Below, piece by piece: positions 37,184 through 47,107 of a stretch of 64,000 bases of DNA. The DNA is from Paenibacillus thiaminolyticus. Its GTDB lineage: Bacteria > Bacillota > Bacilli > Paenibacillales > Paenibacillaceae. Numbering within the stretch: the first letter of the stretch is position 1; each line of letters starts with the position of its first letter. The DNA lies in assembly GCF_007066085.1 (NCBI RefSeq), contig NZ_CP041405.1, positions 1,736,001 to 1,800,000 of the forward strand, written 5' to 3'. Under the pieces are notes generated by a model. That model saw nothing but the letters and a program-made list of their open reading frames with translations. It was not told the DNA's origin and made no database searches. The position numbers were made by a program, and so were the translations under genes.

Positions 37184-38614
37184 ATGTCAATATCACTGCC
37201 TGATGAATTGCCTCTGGCTTATCAAGAACAGATGAAGCGCCAATTCGAAGCGGACCACGAGCCGTTCGAGCCCTTCCTCGACAGCTACAAGGCGCGCCGG
37301 ACCTACGGCCTGCGCGTTCAGCCCGGGAAGTGGAGCCGGCATGACACGGCCCGCCGGAACGCGGCCGCCCTCTTCGGTCTGGAGCCCGTCCCATGGTGCC
37401 CGGAAGGATTTTACTATGAAGAATCGTCCCGGCCCGGGAAGCATCCCTACCATTATGCCGGATTGTATTACATCCAGGAGCCTTCCGCCATGTCGGCCGC
37501 CGAGCTGCTCGATCCGCAGCCAGGCGAGTTCGTGCTGGATCTGGCCGCAGCTCCGGGAGGGAAGGCGACGCAGATTGCCGGGCGAATGAAGGGCGAAGGA
37601 CTGCTTGTCGCCAACGAGATCCACCCGCAGCGGGCCAAAATACTGGCCGAAAATATGGAACGGATGGGCATCGTCAACTGCATCGTCACTCAAGCGGATC
37701 CGCATGCATTGGCCGAACGGTTCCCGTACAGCTTCGACCGCATTATGCTGGATGCGCCCTGCTCCGGCGAAGGGATGTTCCGCAAAGATCCGGACGCGGT
37801 CAAGGAATGGTCGCCCGAGCATGTGGAGGCATGCGCGCTCCGCCAGAGAGATATTATCCGGGCGGCTGTCCGCATGCTTCGGCCGGGAGGACGCCTCGTC
37901 TATTCCACCTGCACCTTCAATCGCCAGGAAAATGAGGACATCATCGCACATTGGCTGGAGACCTATCCCGAATTCGAGCTGGTGCGCATGGAACGGCTGT
38001 GGCCGCACCGTCATCGAGGCGAAGGGCATTTCGTAGCGTTGTTGAAGAAATCCCCCTCCGCGCCAGGCGCGGCGGACGGAACGGCCAGTGCCCCATCCGG
38101 CCGGCGCGGCGGACGCAAGGCCAGAGGCTCTGCCGGGGCGAATCCGGCGGCGGCCGCGTTCCGGCAGTACGCCGCATGGGCCCGCGAGCATCTGCCCGGC
38201 CTGGAGCTTCCGCCAGGGAGGCCGCTGCTGTTCGGGGACGAGCTGTACTACGTCCCTGATGCCCATCCTGCGGCACGGGCGCTGCTGGACGACGCTTCCG
38301 TATTCGCCGGGTTGCGCCTGCCTCGTCCCGGGCTTCATATCGCCCATATGCGCAAGAACCGCATTGAACCGGCTCATGCGCTGGCAATGGCCTGCACCGC
38401 CGCGGACCAGGCCGCGCTCTGCTGCGACATGGCGGCGGACGATCCGCGCATTGCCGCTTATCTGCACGGCGAACCGATCGCGCTGAACCCGGAGCAAGGC
38501 GCCGCCAAGGGCTGGACCCTCGTCGCCGTCGACGGCCTGCCGATCGGCTGGGGCAAGGCGTCCGACAGCATGATTAAGAACCATCTTCCTAAAGGTCTCC
38601 GCGCCCTCCGTTAA
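37184..38614 (+). CDS. RsmF/NOL1-type RNA m5C methyltransferase
   Basis: A 476-residue protein. ATG 37184 was chosen (AAGGAG at 8 bp); upstream ATG codons are weak. SAM motif LDLAAAPGGKATQIAG, motif IV DAPCSGEGMFRK and motif VI YSTCTFNRQENE carry the two catalytic cysteines. The C-terminal third is an RsmF-like PUA-type domain ending LPKGLRALR. It methylates cytosine C5 in rRNA, probably 16S. The central linker is Ala/Gly-rich. Confidence 0.9.
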   Translation: MSISLPDELPLAYQEQMKRQFEADHEPFEPFLDSYKARRTYGLRVQPGKWSRHDTARRNAAALFGLEPVPWCPEGFYYEESSRPGKHPYHYAGLYYIQEPSAMSAAELLDPQPGEFVLDLAAAPGGKATQIAGRMKGEGLLVANEIHPQRAKILAENMERMGIVNCIVTQADPHALAERFPYSFDRIMLDAPCSGEGMFRKDPDAVKEWSPEHVEACALRQRDIIRAAVRMLRPGGRLVYSTCTFNRQENEDIIAHWLETYPEFELVRMERLWPHRHRGEGHFVALLKKSPSAPGAADGTASAPSGRRGGRKARGSAGANPAAAAFRQYAAWAREHLPGLELPPGRPLLFGDELYYVPDAHPAARALLDDASVFAGLRLPRPGLHIAHMRKNRIEPAHALAMACTAADQAALCCDMAADDPRIAAYLHGEPIALNPEQGAAKGWTLVAVDGLPIGWGKASDSMIKNHLPKGLRALR

Positions 38615-38705
38615 GCACGAGCTCCTGACCCAAAGGGAGAACGTCGATAAGGCGATGCAACACCTATGCATGATATGTATGGAATCTTTGCTCCCGCCCA
38701 ACACA

Positions 38706-38773
38706 CCAAAAAACCGCTAACCTTGCAGCTTCAAATGCCCCTCGGGAGCTTTGCCTCTGCAAGGTTAACGGTT
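38706..38773 (-). terminator. Long terminator after the 38.8-kb hypothetical
   Basis: On the minus strand AACCGTTAACCTTGCAG (38773-38757) pairs with CTGCAAGGTTAGCGGTT (38728-38712), with one mismatch, then TTTTGG. It reaches into the stop codon of the gene at 38772-39470. Confidence 0.72.
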
Positions 38774-39470
38774 ACCCCTGCCCGTCGGACGCAAAGTCCA
38801 CAAGCAATTCGTCAATCATCTCATTATGGAACATCATCGTCAGATGGAGTGACTGCACCTGCTTATCCTTCGCCAATTGACAGGCGAGCTCCTGACCGAT
38901 GCAGGCCCGATCGGCCCCCGTTCCGGGTACCCGAAAATCAATATACCCTGACATTTCCGGACCGTCAGTGCTGATGGTCGCCTCTCCGACTGGCAGAGAG
39001 CCGTTCTGATCGCGGTAAATATCATAGAGCAGCGCGCTGCCGTCATCCCGCGCCAAAATCACGTGAATCCGATCGTCCGCCCCTTCGGTCATGTCCTCCC
39101 CGTCCGGAGCGAGCTCCAGCCCGTCTTCCGGGCCGATGCCGAGCGGCCCCGCTTGCTGCCCCGGCGCCTCCGCCCGATATTCCGCAGCATCATCATTGGT
39201 GACGATGCGCTGCACTTGTCCCGTCACGAACACGACCTCCAGATCGGCGACGCCCAGCGCATCCGCCGTATGACGGACATAGCGCTCGACCTGTTCCTCG
39301 ATCGCTCTCCGGTGCCGCTCCTGCACATCGGTTCCGTCCATGATGAAGATCCCTTGAAGCCGTTCCCGCTCCCGGTACAGCCAGATGAACTCCCCCGCAT
39401 AGGCTCCGTTGAAAAGCACGTCCTGCGATTCCCCGCTTGCCGTCCGGAAGTCAGGGCGAAATTGAATCAT
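38772..39470 (-). CDS. Hypothetical protein
   Basis: A 232-residue acidic protein. ATG 39470 follows GGGAGG at 8 bp. Two halves are visible: an N-terminal part with MIQFRPDFRTASGESQDVLF and a C-terminal part with GYIDFRVPGTGADRACI. No family is recognised. It is cytoplasmic and monocistronic. Confidence 0.65.
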   Translation of the reverse strand: MIQFRPDFRTASGESQDVLFNGAYAGEFIWLYRERERLQGIFIMDGTDVQERHRRAIEEQVERYVRHTADALGVADLEVVFVTGQVQRIVTNDDAAEYRAEAPGQQAGPLGIGPEDGLELAPDGEDMTEGADDRIHVILARDDGSALLYDIYRDQNGSLPVGEATISTDGPEMSGYIDFRVPGTGADRACIGQELACQLAKDKQVQSLHLTMMFHNEMIDELLVDFASDGQG

Positions 39471-39686
39471 CTGCGTGTCCTCCCTTACCATTTCCGGTAT
39501 ATCCGGTATTACTATAAGCTTGCCCGTTCCTTGCCGTTACATTCCTCCCAGACGGCTACGGATATCCGTCCAATCGAAGGCGAAGTTCCCTGCATACGCT
39601 GTGGATGTCGGAACAAGGGGGACACCGTCCCGGCGGCACATCCATCCCGCAGTTCCGCTTCATCTCGAACAAGGAGGAATGTTTCC

Positions 39687-39779
39687 ATGGGTGCAGGATT
39701 TGGGCATTTCACATCGACAGGCGTTATTCTCGTATTGTTCATTTTGCTGGTCATCGTATCCCGGTCGTTCATCTACTAG
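39687..39779 (+). CDS. YjcZ-family small sporulation protein
   Basis: A 30-residue protein, MGAGFGHFTSTGVILVLFIL followed by LVIVSRSFIY. It matches the YjcZ pattern: a glycine-rich start and one helix. ATG 39687 follows AAGGAGG at 8 bp. YjcZ-like peptides are made late in spore formation. Confidence 0.8.
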   Translation: MGAGFGHFTSTGVILVLFILLVIVSRSFIY

Positions 39780-39798
39780 AAGACCAGCAGGAACAAGC

Positions 39799-39822
39799 AA
39801 AGGCGGGGATGCCCCCGCCTTA
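39799..39822. terminator. Bidirectional terminator
   Basis: AAGGCGGGG and CCCCGCCTT pair across a short loop between the YjcZ gene and the convergent HAD gene. Confidence 0.75.
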
Positions 39823-39851
39823 CTCCGCGTTATCCCGTCCATCGCGGAAGC

Positions 39852-40664
39852 CTAACGCGCTCCCGCTTCCAGACAGTGCTTGACTAGCGCATCATGCACG
39901 CCTTCTTCATTGTTCGACTTCGTGACTTCCTGTGCGGCCGCCTTCACCTCAAGCGGCGCATTATCCATTGCGATGCCCATACCCGCAAATTGAATCATCG
40001 ACAGATCGTTATAGTAATTGCCGATGGCGAGCACCTGCCCCGGGGCGATGCCGCGAAGCTCCGCCAGCTTCGACAGCGCGCTGCCTTTGGTCGCATCCTG
40101 ATGCATAATATCAATGAAATAATCCCCGGATCGGATATAATGCAGTTGATGATCCCACAGGCCCAATTCCGCCTCCACCCGATCCATGTCTTCTTTCTGC
40201 CCGCTTATCGTCATTTTGACCGGCGCGTCCTCCAGCGCGTCCCAGCTTGGAAGCTGCTTCGGCTCGATAAGGAACTGCGCGTAGAGATCCAGCATCTCCG
40301 GCATCATCCCCGCCAGGTCATCCACATACAGGTCGAACACCGTATTAATATTGAAATGAACGCCTTGCTCGCGGCAATATTGAATATACGGCTCCAGCTC
40401 TTGCGGCGGAATATCGAACCGGTGCAGAATGCGCCGGCCTTTCGATGCGATTGTCGCCGCTCCGTTATGCGTAAGGACAACCCCTTCCAGCCCCAGCTCG
40501 TCCAGATAAGGCAGCGTGCTCTGCGGGGCGCGTCCGGTGCAGAGCACAATCTCCGCTCCTTGCTCGGCTACGCTGCGAATCGTAGCGGCCGTTCGACCCG
40601 TAATCGCGTGATCGTCATTCAACAGCGTCCCGTCCATATCCAAGGCAATCATTCGGTAATTCAT
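39852..40664 (-). CDS. HAD-superfamily Cof-type phosphatase
   Basis: A 270-residue protein. ATG 40664 follows GGGGAGAG. HAD motif I IALDMDGTLLND, motif II CTGRAPQ, a Cof-type C2 cap and motif IV AIGNYYNDLSMIQFAG. These enzymes dephosphorylate sugar phosphates, flavin precursors and similar compounds; the substrate cannot be read off. It lies 28 bp after the pseudouridine synthase gene. Confidence 0.9.
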   Translation of the reverse strand: MNYRMIALDMDGTLLNDDHAITGRTAATIRSVAEQGAEIVLCTGRAPQSTLPYLDELGLEGVVLTHNGAATIASKGRRILHRFDIPPQELEPYIQYCREQGVHFNINTVFDLYVDDLAGMMPEMLDLYAQFLIEPKQLPSWDALEDAPVKMTISGQKEDMDRVEAELGLWDHQLHYIRSGDYFIDIMHQDATKGSALSKLAELRGIAPGQVLAIGNYYNDLSMIQFAGMGIAMDNAPLEVKAAAQEVTKSNNEEGVHDALVKHCLEAGAR

Positions 40665-40692
40665 AGGTCTTCTCTCTCCCCTTCTGTCGGTT

Positions 40693-41445
40693 CTATCCCT
40701 CATTGTGTCCCGAGCGAAGCCGTTCTATCTCTTCCGCACTGCATTCGCGCCATTGTCCGGTCTTCAGCTCCGGGTCCAGCTCCAGCGTTCCCATCGAGAG
40801 TCGCTTCAAATAGACGACCTTCTTGCCGACCGCGGCGAACATCCGCTTCACCTGATGGAATTTGCCCTCCGTTATCGTCAGCTCGATATCCGATAGAACG
40901 TTCCCTTCCTCCTCCGTTCGGTGGCCGAGAATATTCAACTGCGCCGGAGCCGTTACATAACCGTCATCCAGCGTTACGCCCACAGCGAAGCTGGCGCCGT
41001 CTTCGGCGGTCACTTGGCCCGCCACATGAGCGAAGTAGGTCTTCGGGACATGCTTCTTCGGAGACAGCAGCTGGTGGGCCAGCTGCCCGTCGTTACTGAT
41101 CAGAAGCAATCCTTCCGTATCTTTATCCAGCCTCCCCACCGGGAAAGGCTCGAAATGCCGCAGCGCTGCCGGGAGCAGATCGAGCACTGTCCTCTCGCGC
41201 GTATCCTCCGTCGCCGAGATGACGCCCTGCGGCTTGTTCATCATCACGTAAATATATTCTCGGTACAGCACGATCTCATCGTCCAGCCGGACGACATCCT
41301 GCTCCGGATCGACCTGATGGCCGCTATCCTTCACGCTCTTGCCGTTGACGGATATCCGCCCCGCCTTGGCCCATTTTCTGATATCCGACCGGGAACCTCG
41401 TCCCATATGGGCCAGCAGCTTGTCGATCCGCATCATTTTGCCCAT
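40693..41445 (-). CDS. RsuA/RluB-family pseudouridine synthase
   Basis: A 250-residue protein with an N-terminal S4 domain (RIDKLLAHMGRGSRSDIRKW) and a catalytic domain with GRLDKDTEGLLLISNDG (catalytic Asp). It converts a uridine of rRNA to pseudouridine. The start is between ATG 41445 and nearby ATG codons, behind GAGGAGGTGA. Confidence 0.88.
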   Translation of the reverse strand: MGKMMRIDKLLAHMGRGSRSDIRKWAKAGRISVNGKSVKDSGHQVDPEQDVVRLDDEIVLYREYIYVMMNKPQGVISATEDTRERTVLDLLPAALRHFEPFPVGRLDKDTEGLLLISNDGQLAHQLLSPKKHVPKTYFAHVAGQVTAEDGASFAVGVTLDDGYVTAPAQLNILGHRTEEEGNVLSDIELTITEGKFHQVKRMFAAVGKKVVYLKRLSMGTLELDPELKTGQWRECSAEEIERLRSGHNEG

Positions 41446-41721
41446 GACGACAGGGTCACCTCCTCTGCCTGTAACCGTTCTTGTCCCTTCGGATCGCATG
41501 GCCCTAATGCAGAACATGTCCTTATCAGCATACCATGTTGTTGTCCGTTTGGAAAAGAAACCGATGAAGGGTTGCTTCCCGCTCTTATCGTATATCGGCA
41601 AGCAGCTTACATTATTGTCATGTATGCCCGCAACGATGAAACTTTATTGTACAATATCCGTATGAAAGCATTGTTTTCACAATCATCCGGACAACAGACA
41701 ATGAGAGATAGGAGGAGACGG

Positions 41722-42447
41722 ATGTTACGTGTTGAAAATCTGTCGCACGCCTTCAAGAACGGGCCGGAGACGACCCAGGTGCTGCACTCGGTATCGTTCA
41801 GTGTGCAGCGCGGAGAGATGGTCGCCCTGCTCGGGAGCTCTGGCTCCGGCAAGTCAACCCTGCTGAATCTGATGGCAGGACTGATGAAGCCGACGGAAGG
41901 CAGCATATATATCGCCGATAAAAATATCGTCACGATGAATGAGAACCAACTGGCTGAATTCCGGCGCGGGCATATCGGGTTTATTTTCCAAGCCTATGAG
42001 CTGATCGCCAATCTCACCGTGCGGGAGAATGTCGAGCTGCCGCTCATATTTCAAGGCGTCGCCCCTTCGGAGCGGAAGGCCAAGGCGATGCGCCTGTTGG
42101 AACAGGTCGGCATTCCCGACAAGTCAGAGCTGTTCACGTCCCAGCTCTCGGGCGGACAGCAGCAGCGGGTCAGTATCGCCCGTTCGCTGATCACCGATCC
42201 GTCCGTTATTTTTGCCGACGAGCCGACGGGGAATCTCGATACGCGCACCGAGGAGGAGATTATCGCGATTTTGAAGCAGTTGAACAAGACAATGGATACG
42301 ACATTCATTATCGTTACTCACGAGCATGAAGTGGCTGAACATACGAAGCGCATTCTTACGCTGAGAGACGGCCATCTGCACGATGACAGCCCCGCTCCGA
42401 ACCAAGCCCGGGAAGAAGCGGTCCTGTCCGGAGGTGAGACCCATTGA
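41722..42447 (+). CDS. MacB-type ABC transporter ATP-binding protein
   Basis: A 241-residue ATPase. ATG 41722 follows GGAGGAGA. Motifs are Walker [17 protein letters not shown], signature [15 protein letters not shown], and Walker [14 protein letters not shown]. The end overlaps the permease start by 4 bp. It is the first of three genes (ATPase, permease, adaptor). Confidence 0.92.
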   Translation: MLRVENLSHAFKNGPETTQVLHSVSFSVQRGEMVALLGSSGSGKSTLLNLMAGLMKPTEGSIYIADKNIVTMNENQLAEFRRGHIGFIFQAYELIANLTVRENVELPLIFQGVAPSERKAKAMRLLEQVGIPDKSELFTSQLSGGQQQRVSIARSLITDPSVIFADEPTGNLDTRTEEEIIAILKQLNKTMDTTFIIVTHEHEVAEHTKRILTLRDGHLHDDSPAPNQAREEAVLSGGETH

Positions 42448-43820
42448 GAATCGCTGACTATATCCGGCTGTCCTGGGATCAGTTGAAGCGGCGCAAAGTG
42501 GTCACCGGCTTGTGCGCCATCGGCATCTCGATCGGCTGCGCTTCTATCGTCGTCGCGATGAGCGTCGGGGAATCGGCCCAGGTGTTCGCGGAGAAGCAAT
42601 TGAATTCTTTTCTGAAAATGGACGAGATTACCGTCACTCCGAACAAGGGCGTCTCGGACCCGAGTGCACAAAACGCAAGCAGAAGCGATAACAGCGAAGC
42701 CGAGGAACGCGGGCAGATTACCGAGCAGAAGCTGGAGGTCATCCGCAACATTCCGCACGTCAAGGCGGTAGCCGCTTTTCAGCAGCTCGGCTATATGCAG
42801 ATGGAGACCGCCGACGAGCGCAAGTCCGGCCTGGAGATTATCGGCACCGACCTGAATGCGCTGACCGACTTCGGCCATGAATTCATGCAGGGCTCGGCTT
42901 CCGATTTGACGGGGACCGTCATTCTGAATTACGGGGCTACCCTCGGACTCGTCGACGAGGAGACAATGGACAAACTGATAAAGCAGTTGAACGAGAACCC
43001 GTACGACGATGCATTAATGCAGCAATACCGCAATCTGAGCCGTACGCCGAGCTCGCTCTATCAGCGGCAGATCCGGCTGATTCCGTTCAGTGGGGAGGAC
43101 GGCAAGCGGCCGCAGGCCAGTTCCCCGCTTCGCGTGTCCGCGGTGCTCAAGAAGCCGGCCGGCAGCACGGATGATATGGTCATGTACGACAAGAAGGCGT
43201 ATGTCTCGCTGGAGACCGCCGAATTACTGCAGCAAGAGCTGAAGATAGAAGGGGACTCCGTTCCCAAGCCAGGTACATACAATTCGCTAGTCGTCAAGAT
43301 CGATGATCAGAAGCATGTGGAGCAGGTCGAAAAGCAAATCAAAAAGCTCGTCCTGAGCACGAACACCAACCTTCACCAGATAGATCGTCTGAAGGAGCAG
43401 TTCGCGATCGTGCGCACGATCGCCCTCGGCATCGGCTTGTTCGTCCTGTTCATCGCTTCCATCTCCATCGTCGTCGCGATGACGATGTCAACGTATCAGC
43501 GCCGCCGGCAAATCGGAATTATGAAGGTGCTGGGCGCCAACTTGAAGCAGATCCGCAATATGTTCATCATCGAAGCGGCGCTGCTTGGGCTGGTAGGCGG
43601 TCTGGTCGGCATTATGCTGTCCTATTGGATCGTCTGGGCGATCAACGGGGCGGCCGCAGGAGCCATGTCAGACGGGAGCGGGGATCCGATCATTTTCATT
43701 TCATCCAACTTTATTCCGATCGGCATCGCCTTCGCGATTATGACCGGGGTCATATCGGGCCTCTATCCTGCGATAAGCGCGTCGCGCACCGATGCGCTGA
43801 CGGCCATCAAGCGCGACTGA
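42444..43820 (+). CDS. MacB/FtsX-type ABC permease
   Basis: A 458-residue permease with an N-terminal helix, a large external MacB-PCD domain (about 45-330) and three C-terminal FtsX helices (ERRR-like YQRRRQIGIMKVLGANLKQI between). This design drives mechanotransmission export. The substrate may be a peptide or macrolide; it is not shown. Confidence 0.9.
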   Translation: MRIADYIRLSWDQLKRRKVVTGLCAIGISIGCASIVVAMSVGESAQVFAEKQLNSFLKMDEITVTPNKGVSDPSAQNASRSDNSEAEERGQITEQKLEVIRNIPHVKAVAAFQQLGYMQMETADERKSGLEIIGTDLNALTDFGHEFMQGSASDLTGTVILNYGATLGLVDEETMDKLIKQLNENPYDDALMQQYRNLSRTPSSLYQRQIRLIPFSGEDGKRPQASSPLRVSAVLKKPAGSTDDMVMYDKKAYVSLETAELLQQELKIEGDSVPKPGTYNSLVVKIDDQKHVEQVEKQIKKLVLSTNTNLHQIDRLKEQFAIVRTIALGIGLFVLFIASISIVVAMTMSTYQRRRQIGIMKVLGANLKQIRNMFIIEAALLGLVGGLVGIMLSYWIVWAINGAAAGAMSDGSGDPIIFISSNFIPIGIAFAIMTGVISGLYPAISASRTDALTAIKRD

Positions 43821-43866
43821 TCGCAGTCGCGCCACAACTATAGACTAAGGAGGTCCGCTCACCGGA

Positions 43867-44949
43867 ATGAAGAAAAAAATAAAATGGGCTATCATTATCC
43901 TGGTACTCGCCGGAATCAGTTACGGACTCTATTCATTCGGCAATCCTCCCGCCCCGGAGACGGGCATGGAGAACAATGACGCCATCACCTTCTCCGTGAC
44001 GAGAGAAACGCTGGTGAATAGCATTGAAGTCAAAGGGAAGTCAGGCTATGAGCAGGAGACGTTCGTACACGCTCCGTTCGGCGCTGAAGTAAGACAGTGG
44101 AACGTGAAGGACGGCCAGCAAATCAAAAAAGGAGATGTGCTGTTCCAGCTCGACTCGACCGCTCTGGAGAATGAAATCGCACAGACGCAAGCGACCATCA
44201 AGAAGCAGCGCCTCGAAATAAGACTGACAGAAGTCCAGAGCGCGCTCGGCCAGGAGGATCAGGCGCTAGGCGTAACGGAGGCGGACCGCAAAAAAGTATT
44301 CGTGCAGCGGGAAGCTCAGAAGCTTCAAGAGGAATTAAGCGAAGTCACCCTGGATATTCAGGAACGTGACATTGCGGACAAGCAAAAGAAGCTGAATGAA
44401 GCGAACTACCGCGCCCAAGCGTCCGGCATTTTCCTGTTCGAGGATCCGAAGAAGATTCCTTCTCAAGTGAACAGCAATGACCGCCTCGGCAAGATCGTCG
44501 ATCTGAACAAGCTCCAGCTCGTCTCGCTTGTCGGAGAGCAGGATGTATTCCGCATCGCGGAAGGAATGCCGGTCGAAGTGAAAATCAACGCCCTGAAGCA
44601 GGTGAAGCTGACCGGCAAGGTTATCAAAGTATCCAAATTCGCCAAGGCAGGTACCGACGAGAAGAATACGAATCAGCCCGCTCAATTCGAGGTCATCATC
44701 TCGCTGGAGCCGAATAAGCAGCTCATCGCCGGATTGAGCCTGACCGGCCAGATCGAGACCGAGCGCAAGGATGACGCTATCGTCGTTCCAACCGTGGCCG
44801 TGCTGCGCGAGAAGGACCAGTATTATGTCTTCCTCGACAAAGGCAACGGACAAGTAGAACGGAAAGACATCAAGATTGGAATGGAGACTCCGGAAAAAAC
44901 GGAAGTCCTGGAGGGCTTGAAGGAAGGCGATCAGGTCGTCCTGCAATAG
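43867..44949 (+). CDS. MacA-like efflux adaptor protein (HlyD family)
   Basis: A 360-residue adaptor with an N-terminal membrane anchor (IKWAIIILVLAGISYGLYSF), a split lipoyl/barrel-sandwich domain (about 55-95 and 170-185), a coiled-coil hairpin and beta-barrel. It ends the operon; ribosome site AAGGAGG is 13 bp upstream. A Gram-positive MacA-like protein would link the permease to the wall side. Confidence 0.86.
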   Translation: MKKKIKWAIIILVLAGISYGLYSFGNPPAPETGMENNDAITFSVTRETLVNSIEVKGKSGYEQETFVHAPFGAEVRQWNVKDGQQIKKGDVLFQLDSTALENEIAQTQATIKKQRLEIRLTEVQSALGQEDQALGVTEADRKKVFVQREAQKLQEELSEVTLDIQERDIADKQKKLNEANYRAQASGIFLFEDPKKIPSQVNSNDRLGKIVDLNKLQLVSLVGEQDVFRIAEGMPVEVKINALKQVKLTGKVIKVSKFAKAGTDEKNTNQPAQFEVIISLEPNKQLIAGLSLTGQIETERKDDAIVVPTVAVLREKDQYYVFLDKGNGQVERKDIKIGMETPEKTEVLEGLKEGDQVVLQ

Positions 44950-44965
44950 CAGTCAGCCAGAGCAA

Positions 44966-45003
44966 GAGCCCCCGGCATGAAGGAACCATCATGCCGGGGG
45001 CTC
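44966..45003. terminator. Bidirectional terminator
   Basis: GAGCCCCCGGCATGA (44966-44980) and its complement (44989-45003) form a 15-bp stem between the efflux operon and the convergent ArsR-type gene. Confidence 0.85.
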
Positions 45004-45026
45004 TTCCGCTTCCTGCGGCTGGCCCG

Positions 45027-45635
45027 TCACGGCTTCGGCGTCCGCACATCCTTCAGCCGATAAGACAGCGTGACGAACACATAGTCGTCCTCCTCCGTCT
45101 GATCGGCGTAGGGTCCCATATCTTCTTGTTCATGGGGCTCGACTGTATCGGAGCCGTTCTCTGCGGTTACCGCCCCCTGGATCAACGCCATTTTGTGCCC
45201 CCATTCAACCGGAGTCATCCTGCGGTAAGCGATATTCGCCTCGGCCAGCATTTTCTCGCCGTGACGCTCCATCTGAATCTGCTCTTCGATGATGCCGATC
45301 CCTTCCTGGAACAGCCGAGACAGCTCCTGTACAATAAAGGCGGAATTCTCCGCCGCCAATTCGCGATCGAACGTATAACTGCGCTGCATCGGGTTCGTCT
45401 GATAATACTTCTCAATCAGATTGCCATGCTGCTTCGTCTCCACCAATTGCAGCAGATCCAGCTCCTCCAGCTTTTTGACGTGATAGTATAAGCGGGAAGG
45501 CTTCTCGTCCAGGCGTTCCGCTAACTGCTTCACCGTTACCGGCTCTTCCCGCGCCAATCGCAGTATTTGGGTTCTTCTCGAGTCAAGCAGGGCCTTCGCC
45601 AGTTCGAGATCTGAAATAACACGGTGATTCTTCAA
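45027..45635 (-). CDS. ArsR-type winged-helix regulator
   Basis: A 202-residue protein with an N-terminal HTH (LLDSRRTQILRLAREEPVTV, KQLAERL, LYYHVKKLEEL) and a C-terminal domain that may bind a ligand. It lies 19 bp after the MFS gene on the same strand and probably represses that pair through the AT-rich half-sites at 47021-47107. Confidence 0.85.
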   Translation of the reverse strand: MKNHRVISDLELAKALLDSRRTQILRLAREEPVTVKQLAERLDEKPSRLYYHVKKLEELDLLQLVETKQHGNLIEKYYQTNPMQRSYTFDRELAAENSAFIVQELSRLFQEGIGIIEEQIQMERHGEKMLAEANIAYRRMTPVEWGHKMALIQGAVTAENGSDTVEPHEQEDMGPYADQTEEDDYVFVTLSYRLKDVRTPKP

Positions 45636-45654
45636 TCCATGGCCTCCTTAACCG

Positions 45655-46998
45655 CTAAGAAGGCATAGCCGCTTGCGCGTCTCCTTCCGGCGGGTTCATC
45701 GTGCCTGATGCTTTATATTTCAAGGCTCGACTATATTTTAACAGAGGGAAAACGATAGAGACAATAACAAGCAGCCCCCCTGCCACCGCCGTGGCCTCCA
45801 GCACCCCGAACCAGACCGCGAACAACCCGCCCAGGCCAATCCCGATCACCGTGCCCGTCTCGGCGACGGTTCCGAATACGGCAGCCCCCCTGCCCCTAAT
45901 CTCATCCGGCATCAGAGTCAGGAACAAGCTGCTGAGCGGTACATTCGTGCAAGAGATTGTGAATCCGGTCAAGAGTGACCAGATGTAAATGCTGATGATA
46001 CTCGTATTGGCGTATATCGGCGCCAGCGGCACAATGAAGATACAAGAGGCTCCTATGCCCGCTATCCCGCTCAGCAGCAGCGTGCTCGGTTGAATCCGGC
46101 GCAGCAGGTGAGGCGCCGCGATCGCGCCGACGATGCTTCCGGCGCCAATGACGCTGGAGACGAAGCCGAAATGCTCCGCCGGAATGCGGAACGTCTGGAG
46201 CAGGGCCGCATTCAGATTCGAATTGATGACGCCGACGACCAGCATCACCGGTACAACCAGCATGAGCAGCGCGAACAGGCCTTCATGCCGGTACATTTGG
46301 GTGAGCCCCTCTTTGAACGACGCCATATACGATATCTTCGCTTCTTTCTCTTGTTGAGCTTCCCTTCCTTCATGCTCTTCATTTTCTTCCGTTACCGCCT
46401 TACCGCCCCCCGCTTGTGCGCTGCTCAACTTCAATGGCTCCACTCCCCGCAGCGAGAAGACGAAGACAGCGGACAGCAGAAAAGTAATCGCGTTGAAGGT
46501 GAACAACCAGCCGAAGTGGCCGAGCGGAATGAGCAAGCCGGCTAGTGCGGGGCCTACCAGCCTCATGGCCATATATGTGGCCTGCGACAGAGAGACGGCG
46601 GAGCTAATCTGCTCCTTGCCGACGAGGCGCGGGATAAGGGCGGAGCGCGCTGGCTCGAAAAAGACGGTGCCGATGCCCTGCAGCCAGATCAGCACATAGA
46701 TGAACGGCAGGCTGTCTTGGGCCAGGATGAACGCCAGCACGATGCCCGCGCGGTAGATATCAGATGCGGCCATCAGCAGCGGACGGTTGATCCGATCGAC
46801 GAGCGGTCCGACGAAGGCCCCGAACAGCATCTGAGGCAGCACCTGGGACAACACGACCATGCTCAGCGCCAGCGGACTGGCCGACAGGTGAGCCACCAGG
46901 AAAATAACGACCAGGCGGGTTATTCCGTCCCCAAGCTCGGAGATGATCTGGGCCCACCATAACCGGCGGTAGGAAGAATTGCTGAAGAGCAGTTTCAT
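45655..46998 (-). CDS. MFS efflux transporter
   Basis: A 447-residue transporter with twelve helices of the MFS_3/EntS-like group. The loop motif GPLVDRINRPLLMAASD follows helix 2. The central loop is Glu/Lys-rich. It is probably a drug or siderophore exporter controlled by the downstream ArsR-type protein. Confidence 0.88.
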   Translation of the reverse strand: MKLLFSNSSYRRLWWAQIISELGDGITRLVVIFLVAHLSASPLALSMVVLSQVLPQMLFGAFVGPLVDRINRPLLMAASDIYRAGIVLAFILAQDSLPFIYVLIWLQGIGTVFFEPARSALIPRLVGKEQISSAVSLSQATYMAMRLVGPALAGLLIPLGHFGWLFTFNAITFLLSAVFVFSLRGVEPLKLSSAQAGGGKAVTEENEEHEGREAQQEKEAKISYMASFKEGLTQMYRHEGLFALLMLVVPVMLVVGVINSNLNAALLQTFRIPAEHFGFVSSVIGAGSIVGAIAAPHLLRRIQPSTLLLSGIAGIGASCIFIVPLAPIYANTSIISIYIWSLLTGFTISCTNVPLSSLFLTLMPDEIRGRGAAVFGTVAETGTVIGIGLGGLFAVWFGVLEATAVAGGLLVIVSIVFPLLKYSRALKYKASGTMNPPEGDAQAAMPS

Positions 46999-47020
46999 AA
47001 GGGACGACCTCCAAAATAAA

Positions 47021-47107
47021 TTTTATCGTTAAAATATATTTTATTGATAAAAAATCATTTGTAAATAGTCTTCTGTATATTCATTAAAAATATTTTTAAC
47101 GATAAAA
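47021..47107. promoter_or_regulatory. Operator-like half-site cluster upstream of the MFS gene
   Basis: TTTTATCGTTAA (47021-47032), TTATTGATAAAA (47041-47052, two changes from the inverse) and TTAACGATAAAA (47096-47107, exact reverse complement of the first) lie in the 5' region of the MFS-ArsR pair. TAAAATATATTTTA (47030-47043) is a further perfect palindrome. Confidence 0.55.

Noticed and set aside
37193-38704. Long minus-strand frame opposite the RNA methyltransferase
   Set aside because: No motif or plausible start; it is a shadow of the rRNA methyltransferase gene.
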